Shown here piece after piece: positions 7,789-17,164 of a stretch of DNA of 64,000 nucleotides. The notes under the pieces were generated by a model, which was not told the DNA's origin, ran no database searches, and worked only from the letters and a program-made list of their open reading frames with translations. Position 1 is the stretch's first letter. Each line of letters starts with the position of its first letter. Source of the stretch: Carnobacterium_B sp040274945 (GTDB lineage Bacteria > Bacillota > Bacilli > Lactobacillales > Carnobacteriaceae). Made by a program: the position numbers and the translations under genes. The stretch spans positions 62,001 to 126,000 of the forward strand of contig NZ_JBEMAR010000002.1 of the NCBI RefSeq assembly GCF_040274945.1, in the 5' to 3' direction.

Positions 7789-9810
7789 TTATTCCTCTCC
7801 TTCTAATGTTTCCAACAACCGATCTTCATCCCAGACAAGAATGTTTAACGATTCAGCTTTTGCTAACTTGCTGCCGGCTTCTTCACCCGCAACGACCAAA
7901 TCCGTTTTCTTAGAGACGCTCCCAGTCACATTTCCTCCAAGATTTTCAATACGTTCTTTAGCTTCTTCACGAGTAAAATGCGTCAATTTCCCCGTCAAAA
8001 CAATTGTTTTCCCATTAAAATAAGAATCAACTGTTGCGACTTCTTCTTTTTTCTTCCCTAAATAATTCATGTTGACTTGGCTATTTTTTAATTCCTGAAT
8101 CAATTCGTTTACTTCTGGTAGGCTAAAATACGCGACGACACTTTCAGCGATAATTTCTCCAATACCCTCAATTGAAATAATACTATCTTTTTCCGCTTGC
8201 TGTACAGCTTCCATTGTTTCAAAACGTTCTGCAATTAATTTAGCCGCTTTTGCACCTACATGACGAATGCCTAATCCAAAGAGCAGTCTCTCTAATGAAT
8301 TACTGCGACTAGCATCAATAGCATTTAGTAGGTTATTAGCTGATTTTTCTTTGATTTTATCTAACGTAACCAGTTGGTCAAACGTTAATGTATAAAGATC
8401 TGCTACATCATGGACCATGTCTTTTTCAAACATTTGCATTAATACTCTAATGCCTAACCCGTCGATATTCATCGCGTTTCGAGAAACAAAATGAGATAAG
8501 CCTTCCGTAATTTGAGCCGGACATTTTGGGTTCATGCAACGTAAAGCAACTTCTTCTTCCAAATGAATCAGATCGCTGTCACAAGCCGGACAGTGCGTAG
8601 GAATCGCATAAGGTTGGCTGTCTTCCGGTCGTTCATCCAAAATGACACGAGTGACTTCTGGGATGATATCTCCTGCTTTATGAACGACTACAGTATCCAA
8701 TAGGCGGATATCTCGTTCGTGGATCAAATCTTCATTGTGCAAACTTGCTCTCTGAACTGTCGTGCCCGCTAATTGAACAGGATCCATAATAGCTGTTGGC
8801 GTCACGACACCCGTTCGGCCGACTGACCATTCGATATCGCGAATTATTGTATGTGCTTCTTCTGCCGGAAACTTGTAGGCTATAGCCCATCTAGGAGCCT
8901 TAACGGTAAACCCAACTTCTTCTTGAACTGCAAACTCATTTACCTTGATCACGATGCCATCGATTTCATAAGGCAAGGCAGTTCTTTTTTCTTGAAATTC
9001 TTGAGTGTACGCCCATACTTCTTCAATTGTTTGGAACACTCTGCGGTCATGATTGGTTCGAAGTCCTAATTCATCTAATTGATGGAGTGCGTCTTCTTGG
9101 CTTACGGCTGTTAATTCACCAAAATCGCCAATCGTATATAAAAAGGTATTTAAATTTCGTTTAGCTGTTTCTTTCGGATCTAAATTACGCAATCCACCAG
9201 CTGCTGCGTTCCTTGGATTTGCAAAGATTGCTTCCCCATTTTCTTCGCGTGCTTGATTCAATTTAATAAAGGAATCTTTGGGCATGTAACATTCCCCGCG
9301 TACTTCAATAGAATAAGGATTTTTTAAGCGCAACGGAACTGATTTAACAGTACGAATGTTTTGAGTCACGTTCTCACCCACAGTTCCATCTCCACGTGTA
9401 GCTGCACGAACTAGCTTCCCTTTTTCATACGTTAACGATACGGCTAAACCATCAATTTTCAGCTCACAAATGTAGCTAAATGGTTGATCCGTTATTTTTT
9501 TGATACGACGATCAAAATCAAGTAGGTCCCCTTCGTTAAATGCATTTCCAAGACTTAACATAGGTACTTCATGAACCACTTTTTCAAAACCAGGCAGAAT
9601 TGTTCCTCCAATGCGTTGTGTAGGAGAATCATTACTAATTAGATTCGGAAAAGCTTCTTCCAAAGCAACTAATTCGTGGTACAACTTATCGTAATCAGTG
9701 TCGGGTATAGATGGCGCATCCTTCACATAATATTCATAGCTGTATTTGTCTAATAACGACCGCAAATCGAATACCCGTTGTTTCGCAGATTCAAAATCTT
9801 GTGTGGACAT
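7789..9810 (-). CDS. ligA: NAD-dependent DNA ligase LigA
   Basis: Seals nicks in replication and repair using NAD. Adenylation Lys118 is in KIDG, preceded by the Ia domain (YEYYVKDAPSIPDTDYD). The OB fold, a four-Cys zinc finger (CPAC...CMNPKC) just past residue 400, helix-hairpin-helix repeats (GIRHVGAKAAKLI and IEGIGEIIAESV) and a C-terminal BRCT domain (GKTIVLTGKL) follow in order. I start at the ATG at 9810 (MSTQDF), 8 bases after GAAAGGA and giving 673 residues. The longer frame from 9828 has no ribosome site of its own, and that ATG is part of the Shine-Dalgarno region. Confidence 0.97.
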   Translation of the reverse strand: MSTQDFESAKQRVFDLRSLLDKYSYEYYVKDAPSIPDTDYDKLYHELVALEEAFPNLISNDSPTQRIGGTILPGFEKVVHEVPMLSLGNAFNEGDLLDFDRRIKKITDQPFSYICELKIDGLAVSLTYEKGKLVRAATRGDGTVGENVTQNIRTVKSVPLRLKNPYSIEVRGECYMPKDSFIKLNQAREENGEAIFANPRNAAAGGLRNLDPKETAKRNLNTFLYTIGDFGELTAVSQEDALHQLDELGLRTNHDRRVFQTIEEVWAYTQEFQEKRTALPYEIDGIVIKVNEFAVQEEVGFTVKAPRWAIAYKFPAEEAHTIIRDIEWSVGRTGVVTPTAIMDPVQLAGTTVQRASLHNEDLIHERDIRLLDTVVVHKAGDIIPEVTRVILDERPEDSQPYAIPTHCPACDSDLIHLEEEVALRCMNPKCPAQITEGLSHFVSRNAMNIDGLGIRVLMQMFEKDMVHDVADLYTLTFDQLVTLDKIKEKSANNLLNAIDASRSNSLERLLFGLGIRHVGAKAAKLIAERFETMEAVQQAEKDSIISIEGIGEIIAESVVAYFSLPEVNELIQELKNSQVNMNYLGKKKEEVATVDSYFNGKTIVLTGKLTHFTREEAKERIENLGGNVTGSVSKKTDLVVAGEEAGSKLAKAESLNILVWDEDRLLETLEGEE

Positions 9811-9828
9811 GCCCTTAATTCCTTTCAT

Positions 9829-10061
9829 ACTTTAGTTTTATGGGAAACAGTAATAGTCATCTAGTCGCGTTACGTATTGGAAAATAAATCTTTATTTTTT
9901 ATTTTTTATTTTTTGTCCCAATGGGAAGTTCCGCATCCTTTAGTTGAGCTGCACTTCCCAGACACTGGGCTATTTTAAAAATTGACGCAATGCGCGGGAT
10001 GCTCTTGCTTTCAATTCTTTAAAATCGCTGCGTGTCTAACCGGGAAGTTCCGCATCCTATT
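9829..10061. repeat. pcrA-ligA spacer with a duplicated 17-bp motif and a palindrome
   Basis: The exact 17-mer GGGAAGTTCCGCATCCT occurs at 9923-9939 and 10042-10058, 119 bp apart. The first copy is the left arm of a hairpin in which CCCAATGGGAAGT (from 9918) faces ACTTCCCA and TGGG (to 9968). The core (GGATGCGGAACTTCCC on the minus strand) belongs to a motif seen after several leftward genes here. A run of TTTTTTATTTTTTA precedes it. No reading frame is evident. Confidence 0.6.
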
Positions 10062-12296
10062 TTACGCATCCTGTTTTTCGATTGGGGCGAAGGCTGCTAG
10101 TAGACGTTTGATGCCTTGTTCTTTAAAGGCTATATCAAGTTGGAGGTCATTGGCTGCACCGGTAACTTTGACTACTGTACCGACACCCCATTTTTTATGA
10201 ACGGCTTTATCTCCGACATTCCAAGCTAATTTATCAGCTCCGCTTGATGTTTTGCTGGCTACTGGAGCTTTGTAAACTTGGCTAGTAGCTCGAGTTGCTT
10301 GATTGCGTTGCATAGAACTGGTTGTCGAGCGGCTAAATGGTGTATTTAGATTCTGTTGATTTCCTAGTTCTAAGACTTCATCCGTGATTTCATTGATAAA
10401 GCGAGAAGCCGAATTGCTTTGTGTACGGCCATATAAAACCCTTGAATATGCATTTGTAATGTATAGTTTTTTCTCTGCTCGTGTTATACCAACATAAGCC
10501 AGACGTCGTTCTTCTTCTAGTTGGTCTTCTTCCATCATCGAACGAGACAATGGGAAAATGCCTTCTTCCAGACCAATCAAGAAAACGATTGGAAATTCTA
10601 ATCCTTTTGCTGCATGAAGCGTCATTAAGGTTACTTCGCTTTGAGGTTCTTCTTCCAAATTATCTAAATCAGAAACCAATGCCAAATCCGTTAAGAATGT
10701 CAGCAATGTTTTGTCTTCCGTATTTTCTTTTTCAAATTGTTGGGTTACGGTCAAGAACTCTTGAATATTTTCTAAGCGCGTTTCAGATTCAAGTGTCCGT
10801 TCTAATTCTAGTGCCTTTTGGTAACCACTCCGTTTTAATACTTCTTCCACTAATTCCGTAACAGGTACATATTCTTGCATTTGGCGCAAATCTTTCATCA
10901 TGAAGCCAAATCCTTCAAGCTCACTAGCCGCTTTTCCAGTTATCGGTGTAATAGAAACATTCAAAGCTGTTTCCAAAAGAGACCAGTCGTATTGATTAGA
11001 AGAAACTCTCAACTTTTCTATCGTCCCTGGACCAATACCTCGCTTAGGTACATTAACGATCCGCTCAAAACTCATGTTGTCATCGGGATTGGCAATCAAC
11101 CGAAGATAAGCCAGAACGTCTTTGATTTCTTTACGATCGTAGAACTTGTGTCCTCCGACCATTTTATAAGGAATATTTGATTTTAACAAGCTATCCTCAA
11201 TGACACGCGATTGAGCATTGGTGCGGTAAAGAACTGCAAAATCACCATAATTGTAATTATTTTCTTTCATTTCTTCTTGTATCTTAGAAATAACGTAACG
11301 TGATTCGTCCCCTTCAGATTGCCCACGGTAATACGTAATTTTTTCGCCATCATGGTTATCCGTCCAAAGTTTTTTAACTTTACGTTTTGAATTATTTCCG
11401 ATCACGTCATTGGCCGCTTGTAAAATCAATTTAGTTGAGCGGTAATTTTGTTCTAGTAAAACAGTATTTGCGTCTGGATAATCTTTTTCAAAGTTCAAGA
11501 TATTTTCCATATTTGCTCCGCGCCATCCATAGATACTTTGATCAGCATCTCCAACAACACATAAGTTTTTAAATCGATCTGCCAACATATTTACTAAAGT
11601 ATACTGAGCTTCATTTGTATCTTGGTACTCATCCACATGAATGTAATGAAATTTATTTTGATAGTGCTCTAATGTTTCTGAGCTTTCTTTGAATAAGCGG
11701 ATAGTCAACATGATCAAGTCATCAAAATCCACTGATTGGTTGCGACGCAGTTCTCTTTGGTAATCATCGTAACAATCCGCGACAATATTTTCAAAAAAAC
11801 TTGCTGCCGTTTTACGGTAGTCTTCGGGTGTCTGCAACTCATTCTTAGCATTGCTGATTTCACCTAAGATTGCTCTAGGGTTGTATTTTTTAGGATCGAT
11901 ATTCCGTTCTTTTAAAATTCGTTTCATTAAGGTTTGTTGTTCACCTGGATCACTGATTGTAAATGCACGCGTATAGCCGATACGATCAATATCACGACGT
12001 AAAATACGGACACACATCGAGTGAAAAGTTGAGACCCAGACATCGTTTCCGCCTTCTTTTAAGAGGCGTGCTACTCGTTCTTTCATTTCCTTAGCCGCTT
12101 TATTTGTAAATGTAATAGCTAAAATATTCCATGGGTTAACATTCTTTTCTTCAATCAAATAGGCAATACGGTGTGTTAAGACACGTGTTTTTCCGCTTCC
12201 TGCTCCAGCCATAATTAAAAGAGGTCCTTTTGTGCATACAACTGCATCTTTTTGCTTGGGATTCATTCCATTTAATAAGTCATCTCGTAATACCAA
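10062..12296 (-). CDS. pcrA: ATP-dependent 3'-5' DNA helicase PcrA (UvrD/Rep family)
   Basis: Superfamily 1A helicase essential in Gram-positives for repair, rolling-circle replication and removal of RecA filaments. Visible motifs are Q (NPKQKDAV), Walker A AGAGSGKT at about 30-37, Walker B DEYQDTN, motif III GDADQSIYGWRGA, motif IV QNYRS, motif V TLHAAKGLEFP and motif VI VGITRAEKKLY. A basic linker and a Tudor-like C-terminal tail (VGDKAVHKKWGVGTV), which contacts RNA polymerase in PcrA, complete the 744 residues. The apparent start is TTG, 10 bases after AGAGGA, and matches the usual N-terminus before LLNGMN. First gene of pcrA-ligA-camS. Confidence 0.97.
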   Translation of the reverse strand: MVLRDDLLNGMNPKQKDAVVCTKGPLLIMAGAGSGKTRVLTHRIAYLIEEKNVNPWNILAITFTNKAAKEMKERVARLLKEGGNDVWVSTFHSMCVRILRRDIDRIGYTRAFTISDPGEQQTLMKRILKERNIDPKKYNPRAILGEISNAKNELQTPEDYRKTAASFFENIVADCYDDYQRELRRNQSVDFDDLIMLTIRLFKESSETLEHYQNKFHYIHVDEYQDTNEAQYTLVNMLADRFKNLCVVGDADQSIYGWRGANMENILNFEKDYPDANTVLLEQNYRSTKLILQAANDVIGNNSKRKVKKLWTDNHDGEKITYYRGQSEGDESRYVISKIQEEMKENNYNYGDFAVLYRTNAQSRVIEDSLLKSNIPYKMVGGHKFYDRKEIKDVLAYLRLIANPDDNMSFERIVNVPKRGIGPGTIEKLRVSSNQYDWSLLETALNVSITPITGKAASELEGFGFMMKDLRQMQEYVPVTELVEEVLKRSGYQKALELERTLESETRLENIQEFLTVTQQFEKENTEDKTLLTFLTDLALVSDLDNLEEEPQSEVTLMTLHAAKGLEFPIVFLIGLEEGIFPLSRSMMEEDQLEEERRLAYVGITRAEKKLYITNAYSRVLYGRTQSNSASRFINEITDEVLELGNQQNLNTPFSRSTTSSMQRNQATRATSQVYKAPVASKTSSGADKLAWNVGDKAVHKKWGVGTVVKVTGAANDLQLDIAFKEQGIKRLLAAFAPIEKQDA

Positions 12297-12468
12297 TTTA
12301 TTTACATCCTCTCTTCTTATAACATCCTATTTCAAATTAAAAAATAGGATTTGGACTTCACCAGTCTAGCAAAAACTTTTAAAGTTTTGCATAATTTCTC
12401 AAGAATAATTTTACCACAAATAAAGCCTCTCCGAGTAGTAAATGAACAGTTTCAAATGAAGAAAGTAA

Positions 12469-12508
12469 AAAAGAAAAAGGACTCTTAAAAAAGAATCTTT
12501 TTTCTTTT
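12469..12508 (-). terminator. Terminator downstream of the GntR regulator gene
   Basis: An imperfect A/T-rich hairpin in which an AAAAGAAAAAGGA-type arm faces a TCTTTTTTCTTTT arm, about 30 bases past the GntR stop codon. Confidence 0.55.
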
Positions 12509-12535
12509 AACCTATTTTTTAAATTACAGTAGTTC

Positions 12536-13186
12536 CTAGATCCCTTGTATCGCAATTAGACTCAGCTGGTTGATCAAGATCCGTACTTCTTTTCTAGCTA
12601 AAGCGTAGTCATTCTGTTTCAAAAAAATCAAAATCTGATTAAAATGTTTTATTCTCGTTGGTTGGCTTACCTGCAGCAAACCTTGAATTTCTTGATCTAC
12701 CTGTCCGTTGATACTCCTAAAGGTATCTAAAAATAGAGATGTTGTATAAGTATTTTTAGCATAATGATAAAAACTGGTCCAATAGTCAAATTCGATATCT
12801 GAAAAAACTTCATTTTCTTTTACATACGTTATCCTTTTTAATTGATCCATTATCGTTTCCAGAGCATCTGTATTAAATTGAATTTCTTTAATTTGTAAAA
12901 AATGCAGATAATCAATTGATAGGAGTTCCATAAACTCTAATCGTTCATGAAATCCTTGCAACGAAATCTGATTTTCACGAATTCGTATACCTTTATTTTG
13001 TTCAATAACTATGTACCCTTCTTCTTCTAACCTCAGAAAAGCCTGTCGAATCGGAGTCCGGCTAATACCTAATTTTTTAGACAATCCAATTTCTGTTATA
13101 TGTGTTTGAGGTAACCATTGTTTGGTTAAAATTTGCTCCTTACTATATTGGTAAGCTGCCTCTACTAGTTTTTTTGGTTTAGACAT
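12536..13186 (-). CDS. GntR family transcriptional regulator (FadR-like)
   Basis: A 216-residue DNA-binding protein. The N-terminal winged helix spans about residues 1-70 (helix-turn-helix LSKKLGISRTPIRQAFLRLEEEGY, followed by the wing). The rest is an all-helical effector domain of FadR/FCD type, where a metabolite is normally sensed. The ATG at 13186 is 6 bases after AGGTG; a GTG at 13195 in the same frame is too close to it. Its target may be the EamA exporter gene upstream (13540-14439), but no operator was identified. Confidence 0.85.
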   Translation of the reverse strand: MSKPKKLVEAAYQYSKEQILTKQWLPQTHITEIGLSKKLGISRTPIRQAFLRLEEEGYIVIEQNKGIRIRENQISLQGFHERLEFMELLSIDYLHFLQIKEIQFNTDALETIMDQLKRITYVKENEVFSDIEFDYWTSFYHYAKNTYTTSLFLDTFRSINGQVDQEIQGLLQVSQPTRIKHFNQILIFLKQNDYALARKEVRILINQLSLIAIQGI

Positions 13187-13539
13187 TTTACTCACCTACC
13201 TATTTTTTAGCTATCGTTCTTTTGTCAACACAAAAAAATTAGCCTTTTTATTTTTTTACGCCTGTACCAATTATAAGATTTTTCTTATCTAACTTCAAGT
13301 CTACTTCTATACCTTTATGTATTCAACTCATTCTGACCCTTTAAAATAAAAATTTACTTAACCACTACTAAATATTTACATAGAATTTATACTAGAACGA
13401 TATAATAGACTTGTTCCAAACAGAAACTATTTCTTTACTTTTTTTATAATTGTAAAGATCCCCCATCCTGAGGTCCGCTTTCTAAAGCGGACCTTCAATC
13501 ATTGAAGACCACATAAAAGACAAATTCTCATTTGTCTTT
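13187..13539. other. AT-rich gap between the GntR and EamA genes
   Basis: No coding frame of note. It holds the upstream region of the GntR gene, an isolated perfect hairpin at 13471-13494 (AGGTCCGCTTT, CTA loop, AAGCGGACCT) without a T-tract, and the EamA terminator at its right edge. A TATAAT at about 13405 on the plus strand has no convincing -35, so I do not call a promoter. Confidence 0.5.
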
Positions 13540-13541
13540 TT
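13515..13541 (-). terminator. Terminator of the EamA transporter gene
   Basis: AAAAGACAAAT and ATTTGTCTTTTT form a perfect stem with a 4-base loop, overlapping the stop codon. The arrangement could work in both directions. Confidence 0.65.
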
Positions 13542-14439
13542 ATTTTATTTTCTCCTCTAGTGTTACTGAAGTTTTTTTAGGCCATTTCAGCCCTCCAATG
13601 AATGTTGAACTCAATATTAACGCACCCCCAACAATTTGAATACCACTCATTGCTTCTCCTAAGAATAATGCTGACATCACTACTGCAGCAACTGGGTCAA
13701 TGTAACTCAACAGAGCAACTGTTTGGCTCTTTAATTTTTGCATCGCTGAAAAATACAATACATAAGCTAAACCAGTATGTACGATTCCTAAAACGATAAG
13801 ATAAGGAACTGATGTGATCGTTATCCCTACTACATCAAACCCTTGTGTAAAGAAGACATACGGAGCAAGTATCACAGAAGCAACCATTAGTTGAATCATC
13901 GTGCTCTCTAAACTAGTTAAATCTTTTACAAATTTATTTAACATCATCACACTTGCATATAAAACAGCTGCACCTAAGCCATAAATAATCCCGATTGAAT
14001 GTGTGTGACCTCCGCTAGATTGATTGCTTGTTCCTACGACTAAAAACATTCCCAACATAGCTACCAAAATGCTTCCTACTTTATTCAGCATCCATTTTTC
14101 TTTTAGTAAAAAAGGAGAAACAACCATCACGATTACCGGGGCAAAATAATAGCTCAACGTAGCATTGGCAATCGTTGTGTAATTATAGGCTTCAAATAAT
14201 AAAATCCAGTTTAAACCAATAGCTGTTCCAGAAAAAAACAATACAACTGCATTCTTTTTTAACATCCCATACGAAACTTTATTTCTCTTAAAGAGCATGA
14301 AAACCAATAAGAATAAACTCCCCAATACTCCACGGTAAAGAGCAATTTCACTTGAAGTCAACTCAATATTTTTGACCATCAACCCAATTGATCCAAATAG
14401 CAACATTGCTATCACAACTTTTACCTTTTCTATTCCCAT
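13540..14439 (-). CDS. EamA/DMT family transporter
   Basis: A 299-residue integral membrane protein with about ten predicted membrane helices in two EamA repeats (the first ends near VVGTSN, the second begins near IIYGLGAAVLYAS). Members of this drug/metabolite superfamily export amino acids, nucleotides or metabolites; the substrate cannot be told from the sequence. The characteristic second-repeat segment LSYIDPVAAVVMSALFLGE is present. The ATG follows AAGGAGGG. Monocistronic between purB and the GntR gene, which may control it. Confidence 0.88.
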   Translation of the reverse strand: MGIEKVKVVIAMLLFGSIGLMVKNIELTSSEIALYRGVLGSLFLLVFMLFKRNKVSYGMLKKNAVVLFFSGTAIGLNWILLFEAYNYTTIANATLSYYFAPVIVMVVSPFLLKEKWMLNKVGSILVAMLGMFLVVGTSNQSSGGHTHSIGIIYGLGAAVLYASVMMLNKFVKDLTSLESTMIQLMVASVILAPYVFFTQGFDVVGITITSVPYLIVLGIVHTGLAYVLYFSAMQKLKSQTVALLSYIDPVAAVVMSALFLGEAMSGIQIVGGALILSSTFIGGLKWPKKTSVTLEEKIK

Positions 14440-14503
14440 TTTCCACCCTCCTTAGTCTTCTTTTATCCGTTTTTATGTCGCCAATTCTCCTAAAAATGGT
14501 GTT

Positions 14504-14542
14504 AAAAAAAGCATAGGAACAATAAAGATTCCTATGCTTTTA
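14504..14542 (-). terminator. Terminator of the purK-purB operon
   Basis: GCATAGGAA pairs with TTCCTATGC around a 9-base loop, extended by flanking A/T pairs. On the minus strand the stem runs into seven U residues. About 45 bases past the purB stop. Confidence 0.85.
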
Positions 14543-14586
14543 TACTTTAGTTAGTAGTTATATTACGCTTAGACTTACATAAAGAG

Positions 14587-15885
14587 TTATTCACCTAGAC
14601 CAACTCTTTGGAAGATTTCATCTACATTTCTTAAATGATAGTTGTAATCAAAAGCATCATCAAGGTCTTCGGTCGTCAATACAGACATGATTTTTTCATC
14701 TTGTTCAAGTAAAGGACGGAATAATACTTGTTCGTCCCAAGCTATTGCTGTTTTTGGTTGGATCAAATCATATGCAGCTTCACGGCTCATGCCATTATCA
14801 ATCAATTTAAGCAATACACGTTGGCTGTAAATCAATCCAAATGTTGCATCCATATTGCGTTTCATGTTTTCTGGAAAAACCGTTAATTTTTCAACAATCG
14901 TTCCAAAACGGTTTAACATGTAATTTAATAAGATAGTTGAATCTGGAAGAATAATACGTTCAGCAGATGAATGAGAGATGTCACGTTCATGCCATAGAGT
15001 AACATTTTCGTATGCTGTTACCATGTGTCCTCTGATGACACGTGCTAAACCTGTTACATTTTCAGAACCAATAGGATTGCGCTTATGTGGCATAGCTGAT
15101 GATCCTTTTTGGCCTTTTGCAAAAAACTCTTCAACTTCACGCGTTTCGGATTTTTGCAATCCACGAATCTCTGTAGCAAATTTCTCAATACTTGTAGCAA
15201 TTAAAGACATTGTAGCCACATATTCAGCGTGTAGATCACGTGGCAGAACTTGAGTCGAAATTTCTTGTGCTCTTGTACCTAGATTTTCACAGACATACTT
15301 TTCAACAAAGGTTGGGACATTGGCAAATGTTCCAACTGCTCCGCTTATTTTTCCAGCTTCAACACCTTTTGCTGCATGTTCAAAACGTTCAATATTGCGT
15401 TTCATTTCTGAATACCAAAGAGCTAATTTTAACCCAAAAGTAGTCGGTTCAGCATGCACGCCATGAGTACGGCCCATCATAACTGTATATTTATGTTCTT
15501 TAGCTTTTTCACCAATGATTTCAAGAATTTTTTGCAAATCTTGACGCAAAACGTCATTTACTTGTTTCAATTGGTACCCATAAGCAGTGTCCACGACATC
15601 CGTACTTGTTAATCCATAATGAACCCATTTACGTTCTTCTCCTAATGATTCGGAAACGGCACGTGTAAAAGCTACAACGTCATGTCTGGTTTGTTTTTCA
15701 ATTTCTAAAATACGCTCAACTTCAAATGAAGCATTTGCACGAATTTTTTGGACATCTTCTTTTGGGATCTCTCCTAGTTCAACCCAAGCTTCAGCAGCCA
15801 GTATTTCAACTTCCAACCAAGTGTTGTAACGATTCTCCTCTGACCAAATGGCCGCCATTTCAGGTCTTGTATACCGTTCTATCAT
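14587..15885 (-). CDS. purB: Adenylosuccinate lyase
   Basis: Catalyses two fumarate-releasing steps of purine synthesis: SAICAR to AICAR and adenylosuccinate to AMP. The catalytic His141 is in GRTHGVHAEPTTF, and the mobile signature loop GSSAMPHKRNP is at 261-271, with Ser262 as the expected general base. The substrate loop TSTDVVDTA is at about 93-101. 432 residues is the Gram-positive length. It starts 15 bases behind purK, so the two are an operon. The remaining pur genes are not in this window. Confidence 0.97.
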   Translation of the reverse strand: MIERYTRPEMAAIWSEENRYNTWLEVEILAAEAWVELGEIPKEDVQKIRANASFEVERILEIEKQTRHDVVAFTRAVSESLGEERKWVHYGLTSTDVVDTAYGYQLKQVNDVLRQDLQKILEIIGEKAKEHKYTVMMGRTHGVHAEPTTFGLKLALWYSEMKRNIERFEHAAKGVEAGKISGAVGTFANVPTFVEKYVCENLGTRAQEISTQVLPRDLHAEYVATMSLIATSIEKFATEIRGLQKSETREVEEFFAKGQKGSSAMPHKRNPIGSENVTGLARVIRGHMVTAYENVTLWHERDISHSSAERIILPDSTILLNYMLNRFGTIVEKLTVFPENMKRNMDATFGLIYSQRVLLKLIDNGMSREAAYDLIQPKTAIAWDEQVLFRPLLEQDEKIMSVLTTEDLDDAFDYNYHLRNVDEIFQRVGLGE

Positions 15886-15900
15886 AATTATCCTAACTCC

Positions 15901-17031
15901 CTATTCATATATTCCTGTATCCGAAATGGTAGACAGTGTTTTTTCGATATCTTTGGTTGCTACTGTAATATGGCCTATCTTTTGCCCTTTTTCTGGGTTT
16001 GCTTTGCCATAATAATAAAAGTTCCAATCCGGCTTTAATTGAATTTGGACCTTTGCTGCTGCTTCATGTTCACTTAAAATAGTCACAGTGACTGCTGGGG
16101 TAATCAACTCAATTTCAGGTAATGGCCAACCGCAAATCGCACGAATATGCGCATCATACTGCGACATAGAACAGGCTTCGATGCTATAGTTTCCTGAGTG
16201 ATGAGGTCTTGGAATCACTTCATTTACATAAAGTGTACCACTGGAAGTGATAAACAGTTCAATTCCTAACACCCCTATCAATTCAAACTTTTCAGCAACA
16301 GCTCTAGCGATGCGTTCTATTTCTTCTTCAACATACTGATTCACTCGAGCTGGAACGATACTTTCCTGTAAAATTGAATTTCGATGGATATTTTCTGACA
16401 CCGGAAAGACTACTATCTCATTAGCATGGTTTCGTGCAACCATGACAGATAATTCCCGTTCAAACGGTATCCAAGCTTCCATTACACATGTACCCATTTT
16501 CAATAGATAAATTGCTTTTGGAATATCTTCTTCACTTTGAAGAACAAAACGATCTTTTTCATTATGTCGTTCATTAATGGTCTTCAACACACAAGGAAAT
16601 CCAATCCCGTCTATTGCTCCTTTAATGTCTTCCACTGTAACGATTGTGGCATAAGGGGCCAAATTGATATTGCTGGCTTCTAAATAAGCTTTTTCTAATA
16701 ATCGATCTTGAGTAATAGACAATAAATCAGCACCTTGTGGAACAGATACTGTCTTTTTCATTCTTATTATTGACTTTGCATCAATCGTGTCACATTCATA
16801 TGTAACTACATCGCATTTCATTGCAAAATCCATCAATGCTTTTTGATTATCAAATGAAGCAATTATTTGCCAATCTGCAACCTGAGCTGCTGGACACCCT
16901 TTTTCAGGATCCAATACACCTATCCGATAGCCCATTTTTTTAGCAGATAAAGCTAACATGCGTGCTATTTCTCCGCCACCAATGATCCCAATCATTTTCC
17001 CTGGACTAATTAGATTAGACAAAACTATCAC
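15901..17031 (-). CDS. purK: 5-(carboxyamino)imidazole ribonucleotide synthase
   Basis: ATP-grasp enzyme that carboxylates AIR with bicarbonate and ATP to give N5-CAIR. The N-terminal Rossmann-like domain begins MIGIIGGGEIARMLALSAKKMGY (the family norm is GGGQLGRM, so two residues deviate). ATP-grasp signatures include PCVLKTINERHNEKDRFV and the metal-binding EVIPRPHHSGNYSIEACSMSQYD block near 275. 376 residues, full length. The partner gene purE is not directly upstream, which is unusual. Upstream TGACAG-16-TAAACT is a possible promoter, and I saw no PurR box there. Confidence 0.93.
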   Translation of the reverse strand: MIVLSNLISPGKMIGIIGGGEIARMLALSAKKMGYRIGVLDPEKGCPAAQVADWQIIASFDNQKALMDFAMKCDVVTYECDTIDAKSIIRMKKTVSVPQGADLLSITQDRLLEKAYLEASNINLAPYATIVTVEDIKGAIDGIGFPCVLKTINERHNEKDRFVLQSEEDIPKAIYLLKMGTCVMEAWIPFERELSVMVARNHANEIVVFPVSENIHRNSILQESIVPARVNQYVEEEIERIARAVAEKFELIGVLGIELFITSSGTLYVNEVIPRPHHSGNYSIEACSMSQYDAHIRAICGWPLPEIELITPAVTVTILSEHEAAAKVQIQLKPDWNFYYYGKANPEKGQKIGHITVATKDIEKTLSTISDTGIYE

Positions 17032-17164
17032 TACCTTCTAAAACTATTTGTTTTACTTTTTTGCTTCTCATTCCTAGTTTATCAGTTATTTTGTCATCTG
17101 TCATTGACAACCTTTAGAAAGTTGATTCTCTATTCATCAAACAGTTTAATATAACTTATTGCTT

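Noticed and set aside
13471..13494. Perfect hairpin between the GntR and EamA genes as a small-RNA terminator
   Set aside because: No T-tract on either strand and no convincing promoter nearby; left as an unexplained hairpin only.
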